Of a stretch of 64,000 nt of DNA, positions 59,605-64,000 are shown piece after piece; position 1 is the stretch's first letter, and every line of letters begins with the position of its first letter. The notes beneath the pieces were generated by a model, which was not told the DNA's origin, did not search any database, and saw only the letters and a list, made by a program, of their open reading frames with translations. The DNA lies in the NCBI GenBank assembly GCA_963814975.1, contig CAWFFB010000007.1:1-64000 (forward strand), given 5' to 3'. Both the position numbers and the translations under genes were made by a program. This DNA comes from CAVUXJ01 sp963814975 (GTDB taxonomy: Bacteria > Acidobacteriota > Vicinamibacteria > Vicinamibacterales > CAVVIG01).

Positions 59605-61250
59605 CTATCTGGCGCGCTTGGCGGCGATCCGGGCGCGAATCGCCGCAAGCGATTGCGTGTTCAGCACGTGGCGGGCTCCACCCAGCCGCGCCGCGCTGTC
59701 TGGATGCCGAGCCGCATCTGGCGCTCGAGCAGCTCGGCGCGGTGGCAGTCGCTGTTGACGACGACGAGGGCCCCGGCCGCGATCGCGCGGCGGGCCAGCG
59801 CGCCGTCCAGGTCGAGATGCGCAGGCGCGCCGTCGATCTCGACGGCCGTGCCGGTTTCGACGGCGGCCGCGAACAGCCGATCGTAGTCGAGGTCGTAGCC
59901 AGGCCGGTGCGGGACGAGCCGGTTGGTCGGGTGCGTGATGAACGTGACCATCGGATGCCGCATCGCCGCGAGATACCGGCGCAGCAGCTGTTCGGGTGAG
60001 TCTCCGCCACCTTCGTGCAGCGAGGCCAGCACGATATCCAGGCTTTCGAGGATTCGCTCGTTGAAGTCGAGGCGGCCGTCGGCCAGGATGTCCACCTCGC
60101 AGCCGTGAAGGATCGCGATCTGTGGAAAGCGTTCGCGCAGGGTCGCGATTTCCTCGGCCTGGCGTTTGACGCCGTCCGCCGACAGGTTGCGGGACGCCCT
60201 CGAATGCGGGGAGTGGTCGGTGATAGCCAGGTATTCGTAGCCGAGCGCCACGCACGCTTCCACCATGGCTTCGGTCGAATCGCGGCCGTCGCTCCACTGT
60301 GTGTGCATGTGCAGGTCGCCGCGGATGTCGGCGCGCGAGACCAGCGCGAGGCAAGGTCCCGTCGCGGGCGGCCGCGATCTCGTCCTCCCCATTCCGGATT
60401 TCCGGGGGGATCCACGGCAGGTCGAGCGCGGCGTAAATCTCGTCTTCCGATGCGGCCAGCGGTGGCAACCCGTCCGCCTTGGTGAGACCGTCGGGGGCGA
60501 GCGTCCATCCGCGCTCGACCGCGAGCGCGCGGAGACCGGCGAAGTGGCCGGCGCTCCCCGTCAGATACAGGAGAGCGGCGCCCGCTCGGTCGGGTGCCGG
60601 GCATCGAACGCCCACCTGGGCGCGTTCCATCAGCAGGTAGAGGCGCCGCGGACCCCGGTGCAGACATCGCGCGATGTCGGGAAGCTCGAGAAGAGCGTCG
60701 AAGGCGGCCGTGGGATCGTCGGTGGGCGCGAGGATCTCGATATCGCCGACCATGTCCTGCCCACGCCGCAGCGATCCGACCGGCTCGGCCCAGGGCACGC
60801 CAGGCATCTGTCGCAGAATCGACAGGATCGGATGCGCGACCGCGGTCGCGCGGCCGAGCGGGATCAAGGCACTGGCGCGCGCAACGAGGGGAGCGCCGCC
60901 TCAATCGCCGCTTCGACCGCGGCGTCGAGGCCTGGGACATCGCGCACGGCTTGCCAGAGGACCGCCGCGCGCAGGTCGGCTGCCGACGTCACGCCCAACC
61001 CTCGATGGAGGGCCGTCAGCTGCTCGATCGTGACGGCGCCCGACTCGAACAGCCACCGCAGATCGGAGGGAAGATCGGCAACCGCAGACTCGAGGAGGAC
61101 CCATCCACCCGCCTCGAACATGTATCGAAGCCGCGTGATCACCCGGGCATCGACACCGCGGGGCGGATTCTCAACGAGCGGTCCAAGGTCGGCGTCCGAT
61201 TCGATCGTCCGGGCCCCGACAAGGGCCGAGGCTTCGGAGAACAGCGCCAC
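59605..61250 (-). CDS. PolX-like protein: degenerate polymerase domain plus intact PHP domain (two frameshifts)
   Basis: A second PolX relative. HhH-like helices come first (ALVGARTIESDADLGPLVEN), then the palm region VGSLRRGQDMVGDIEILAPT, in which the catalytic DxD is DIE, and RAQVGVRCPAP, where the third Asp (ADLRLV in the other PolX) is Gly. The PHP domain is complete: IRGDLHMHTQWSDGRDST, YLAITDHSPHS, ILHGCEVDILADGRL, DIVLASLHEG, FITHPTNR and VVVNSDCHRAE. Polymerase activity should be lost and nuclease or phosphatase activity kept. Breaks lie near 60375 and 59680. GTG 61250 is the first usable start, but homologous-looking sequence (ALRRTLDQLASLATIRGDSG) continues upstream without a start codon. 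Confidence 0.8.
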
Positions 61251-61354
61251 GTCCCCGCTGTCGCCGCGAATCGTCGCGAGCGACGCGAGCTGATCGAGCG
61301 TGCGGCGAAGGGCTCCGGCCGCGGGAGCGCGAGGGTTAAAGGAAATCGACGGGT

Positions 61355-61720
61355 CTAGCCTTTCAGTGCGCCCGGCTCAGGAGTCGCTTGCTTTGGCGCT
61401 TCCTTCGTTTCGGTGGGGAGGTTGGCAGCCAGCCACTCGGCGATGCCGCCTTTGAGCGCCGCGGCGCGATAACCCTGGCGAATCAGCACGGCCGCCGCGT
61501 GGGAGCTTGCCAGTTCGTTCGGGTCGGAGTCGTACACGACCACGTCGCGGTCGCGCGGCAGCGGCGGCGCCGGACCGTCGCCCGTGAACCGGATGGCTCC
61601 GGGAAGCTTGACCGTGCTGTGCTCGTAGGGATACTTGAGCCGCGCGTCGACGAGCACAGGGCCCGTGCCGCCGTCGAGGCGCTGCTTGAGATCTTCTTTG
61701 GTGATTCGAGGAACACTCAC
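61355..61720 (-). CDS. Rhodanese-fold protein lacking the catalytic Cys
   Basis: 121 residues: VPRITKEDLKQRLDGGTGPV, then VDARLKYPYEHSTVKLPGAI and IRQGYRAAALKGGIAEWLAA. The active-site loop, normally starting with Cys, reads VVVYDSDPNELASSHAAA, with Asp at that position. It is therefore probably a binding or regulatory rhodanese fold rather than a sulfurtransferase. The C-terminal tail is rich in Lys, Pro and Glu. It lies just upstream of the PolX-like gene on the same strand. Confidence 0.82.
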   Translation of the reverse strand: MSVPRITKEDLKQRLDGGTGPVLVDARLKYPYEHSTVKLPGAIRFTGDGPAPPLPRDRDVVVYDSDPNELASSHAAAVLIRQGYRAAALKGGIAEWLAANLPTETKEAPKQATPEPGALKG

Positions 61721-61770
61721 GGCCCGTATTGTCGTCGGGGCCTCAGCGCAGTGTCAACCGGACGGAGTGC

Positions 61771-62007
61771 TCAGCTGACCGCGCTTCGAGTCACGGCGCT
61801 GACACAGGGCGTCCGTGGGGAGGACACCATTGCCCGCTGATCGGCCGTCCCGCCGTTCGGGCGTGTGCGGGCGCCGCCGTCTTCGGTAACCGCCCAACCG
61901 GCCGATCGCCGGCCGCAATGGAGACAGCGAAGAAACATCGCGCCTGACTCGCACCAGGCACTGTAGTCGTGGCGGCCGGAGAGATAACAGTTGAACCAAT
62001 TCCACAT
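61771..62007 (-). CDS. Small CxxC protein
   Basis: 78 residues: MWNWFNCYLSGRHDYSAWCE, then SGAMFLRCLHCGRRSAGWAV. Cysteines at CYLSGRHDYSAWC and CLHC give a likely zinc-ribbon. I recall small proteins of this pattern (GRHDY ... CLHCGRRS) in several phyla without a known role. The tail after about residue 45 looks non-conserved. No clear ribosome-binding site is seen. Confidence 0.6.
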   Translation of the reverse strand: MWNWFNCYLSGRHDYSAWCESGAMFLRCLHCGRRSAGWAVTEDGGARTRPNGGTADQRAMVSSPRTPCVSAVTRSAVS

Positions 62008-62390
62008 ACGAGGCCTCGTCGCTCTTACTTCGGGTATTCACCCAATGGCAAGAAAGGTACCGAGCGACGCTTTCGCTTCTCGTTGGGGAAAATTCGAATT
62101 CTGGTGGATAGGGGAAACGACCCTCTGCGTCAGGTTGGTTCGGCTTTGAGACGTCAAAGACAATTCCGTAAGTCCGAAGGAGCTCTACGACAGCTCGAGT
62201 TACACGGCCGGCGTTACGGGATCCTCTCTGGCGCCATGCACCCGGCGGGAGGGCGTCGCCGGCAGAGGAGTTGATCGGCCACCGCGACCGCCGAACCGAG
62301 CCGATCGAGATCCGCCGCGCTGGTGCCCAGGGGCAGCGGACGAGGCGGTGCAATGTGCCCCGCCTCCTCCGGGCACACTCAGGTAACGGG
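62008..62390. other. 380 bp without a supported gene
   Basis: Several overlapping frames are open, but none shows a protein-like pattern. The middle (about 62000-62210) is noticeably AT-richer than the rest of the window. It should include the promoter of the CxxC gene. Confidence 0.5.
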
Positions 62391-62651
62391 CTATATACGC
62401 GATCGGCGTCCGTTGATCATCCTGTAGAGCAGCAACAGAACAACCGCTCCGAACAGCGACATCAGGAAGCCGGCCGGATCGTTCGGGCCATACCACCCGG
62501 CTGCCCTGCCCAGGAACCCGCCGACAAGGGCCCCCGCGATACCCAGCAGCATCGTCACGATGAATCCGCCCGGATCGCGCCCGGGCATCAACAGCTTCGC
62601 GACGGCGCCGACGATGAGACCGAAGATAATCCATCCGATCACGCCGAACAT
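62391..62651 (-). CDS. GlsB/YeaQ/YmgE-family stress-response membrane protein
   Basis: 86 residues with three glycine-rich membrane helices: FGVIGWIIFGLIVGAVAKLL, then GGFIVTMLLGIAGALVGGFL and MSLFGAVVLLLLYRMI. The layout is the family formerly called transglycosylase-associated. AGGGAGG lies 8 bp before the ATG. It is monocistronic, and the function is generally linked to envelope or general stress. Confidence 0.88.
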   Translation of the reverse strand: MFGVIGWIIFGLIVGAVAKLLMPGRDPGGFIVTMLLGIAGALVGGFLGRAAGWYGPNDPAGFLMSLFGAVVLLLLYRMINGRRSRI

Positions 62652-62766
62652 AGTGGCTACCTCCCTGGGCTCTGTGTGCAAGGTTCGGGACGTCAGCCGT
62701 GGCCGTAGCCGAACGACGACTGACTGAGCCGTACGCCGGTCGATTCCCTCCAGTCTTTGACGTTCC

Positions 62767-63220
62767 CTAATGCCCGCCCTTCTCGGGGCGCGGCTGACCT
62801 TCGGACCGGGACATGTCGATCTTGCCGAGGAAATACCCGCCGTCGGCAATCGTCAGACGCGGCGACAGAATATCGCCCGTCACCGAGCCCGTCGCCTGGA
62901 TTTCGACTCTCTGGCTGGCCGTCACCGTTCCCACGACCGACCCGAGATCACGACCGCGTTCGCGGCGATGTCTGCCTTGATTTCGGCGTGCGGACCGATC
63001 GTGAGCGTATGGTCGGGCAATTTGATGCTCCCCTGCATCTGCCCGTAGAGGGTGAGGTCCTCCGAACCACTCAACTCACCCTTGATGATCACCGAGTCGC
63101 CAAGATTCATGACGAGCGGTTCGACTCCTGCGGCAGGGCGCGCGGGACTGCGGCCGGGGCCGGCGCCTCCGGGGCCCGATCTGGCGTGCCAGGGGGTTCA
63201 GCCTGATCTCGTTTCCACAT
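62767..63220 (-). CDS. Bactofilin (two frameshifts)
   Basis: A cytoskeletal beta-helix protein. The N-terminal tail is Pro/Ala-rich (MWKRDQAEPPGTPDRAPEAP). The core begins MNLGDSVIIKGELSGSEDLT, then LPDHTLTIGPHAEIKADIAA, and after a break near 62935 VTASQRVEIQATGSVTGDIL and PRLTIADGGYFLGKIDMS. One indel joins tail and core near 63112; another sits after AVVISG. The length of about 150 residues fits. Bactofilins polymerise without nucleotide and often guide wall growth. Confidence 0.87.
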
Positions 63221-63318
63221 GGAGGCACTTTACGCCCAAATGGGCCCGGGCACCAACCGCAGCAGAACGCGCCGGCGGACATCCTTCGCGGTCAGGTGGC
63301 GCACCAGCCACGCGCTGC

Positions 63319-63330
63319 TACACTACGCGC
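63319..63330 (+). promoter_or_regulatory. -10 box placed for leaderless permease transcription
   Basis: TACACT at 63319-63324 is followed by six bases and ATG at 63331. No ribosome-binding site is visible. Confidence 0.5.
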
Positions 63331-64000
63331 ATGAGCGACGATGCGGGCTTTCGCAGGGGATTTCTTCTCGCGCTCGTAGTCGGGACTACGGCGGCATTCG
63401 TGTTCGTCGTGCGAGATTTCCTGATGACACTCTTCGTGGCCGCGATTTTCGCCGGGCTGACGTATCCGCTGTATCGGCGCCTTCTGAAGGCGCTCGGCGA
63501 CCGTCAGGCGCTTGCGTCCGTGGTCACGCTCTTGCTCATCGTTCTTATCGTCGGCGCGCCGCTCGTGACCGTTCTGACGGTCGTCACAAACGAGGCCGTC
63601 AGGATGAGCAACAACGTGAAACCGTGGGTGACGCAGATCATCAACGAGCCCACCCGGCTCAAAGTCTATCTGGATCGGATTCCAGGACTGGATTGGGTGG
63701 CGCCCTATCGCGAGGAGCTGTTGAAGAAGGCGGGAGACGCCGCGGGTAGAATGGGAGAAATCATCGTCTCCTCGATTTCCAGCACAACCCGCGACACGCT
63801 GGCGCTGATTGTCGACCTCTTTCTGATGCTCTACGCGATGTTCTTCTTCCTGATGGACGGTCCACGATATCTCGATGCACTGATGCAGTACCTTCCGCTG
63901 CGCGCGTCCGAGCAGGATCAAATGCTCCAGCGCTTCGTCTCCGTCACGCGCGCCACGGTCAAGGGAACGCTCCTCATCGCCATCGTGCAAGGCACACTCG
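63331..64000 (+). CDS. AI-2E-family transporter/permease, N-terminal part (cut by window end)
   Basis: The frame starts MSDDAGFRRGFLLALVVGTT and stays open to the window end. It shows helices FVVRDFLMTLFVAAIFAGLT and LASVVTLLLIVLIVGAPLVT, a soluble region, then LALIVDLFLMLYAMFFFLMD and TVKGTLLIAIVQGTL, the order of the PerM/TqsA family. These proteins export small molecules; the ligand cannot be told from sequence. It is divergent from bactofilin. Confidence 0.85.
   Translation, partial: MSDDAGFRRGFLLALVVGTTAAFVFVVRDFLMTLFVAAIFAGLTYPLYRRLLKALGDRQALASVVTLLLIVLIVGAPLVTVLTVVTNEAVRMSNNVKPWVTQIINEPTRLKVYLDRIPGLDWVAPYREELLKKAGDAAGRMGEIIVSSISSTTRDTLALIVDLFLMLYAMFFFLMDGPRYLDALMQYLPLRASEQDQMLQRFVSVTRATVKGTLLIAIVQGTL

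Noticed and set aside
57782..60940. 1052-residue minus-strand ORF
   Set aside because: It mixes the wrong frame of the PolX-like gene with part of the DUF2723 gene; the family residues switch frame several times along it.
62008..62353. Coding frames on both strands upstream of the CxxC gene
   Set aside because: Neither frame has homolog-like pattern or ribosome-binding site, and the minus one runs into the CxxC gene in the wrong frame.

Overview
The window is GC-rich bacterial chromosome. Its gene content (bactofilin, DUF2723 membrane protein, lipoprotein M1 peptidase, secretin beside lolA, two PHP/PolX proteins, MurA with Asp at the fosfomycin site) and its gene orders fit an Acidobacteriota genome, probably of the Vicinamibacteria type. 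That placement is inference from gene content, not a phylogeny. About half of the genes, including single-copy essential ones (ftsY, ffh, rpsP, rimM, trmD, rnhB, ribBA, gpsA), are split by one-base indels that can each be repaired by a single base. This looks like consensus error in a draft or long-read/metagenomic assembly rather than real decay. I therefore give whole-gene spans and name the break points.

Layout. 1-4.8 kb is an accessory segment: a broken DUF1254 gene, a complete IS1202-type insertion sequence (941-2478) with a 19-bp target duplication, a small ORF, and a serine recombinase whose frame runs into a tRNA-Glu gene (4705-4780, minus). 4.85-9.3 kb (minus) holds an M1 peptidase, an SPFH/NfeD pair and a small membrane protein. 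9.5-11.4 kb is a secreted alpha/beta hydrolase. 11.6-18.2 kb is an amino-acid operon, pheA-ilvD-ilvB-ilvN-ilvC, preceded by a promoter, a Val/Ile-rich 43-codon leader peptide and mutually exclusive antiterminator/terminator hairpins: a classical attenuator. 18.2-23.3 kb has a NifA-like sigma-54 activator, a polytopic membrane protein and gabD. 23.4-29.8 kb has a secreted protein, pgpA, a pseudo-peptidase/GH105 protein, cinA, thpR, plsY and gpsA. 29.8-40.6 kb is the SRP/translation block ftsY-ribD-ribE-ribBA-ffh-rpsP-khpA-rimM-trmD-rplS-rnhB-TPR. 40.6-47.0 kb has a beta-helix remnant, a thiE-like gene, a RodZ-like gene, a conserved unknown, and (minus) polX and a GHMP kinase. 47.0-54.9 kb is a cell-wall block nagZ-ldcA-mpl-pxpB-pxpC-murB-murA. 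55.0-63.2 kb (minus) has a secretin, lolA, a DUF2723 protein, a second PolX-like gene, a rhodanese-like gene, a CxxC protein, a YeaQ/GlsB protein and bactofilin. The window ends inside an AI-2E-family permease.

Two points deserve most attention. First, at least ten intergenic gaps start at or within a few bases of a stop codon and are filled with arrays of 7-bp repeats whose sequence differs from locus to locus (TCTGAAG, GCTGAGA, GGTTCTA, CTTGAGC, GACAGTT and others). Most also contain inverted copies, so they should fold as hairpins, and in four genes the array supplies the stop codon. Second, the leader/attenuator places pheA under the same branched-chain amino-acid control as the ilv genes. 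Several genes also show a TANNNT box exactly 6 nt before the start codon, which suggests leaderless transcripts.
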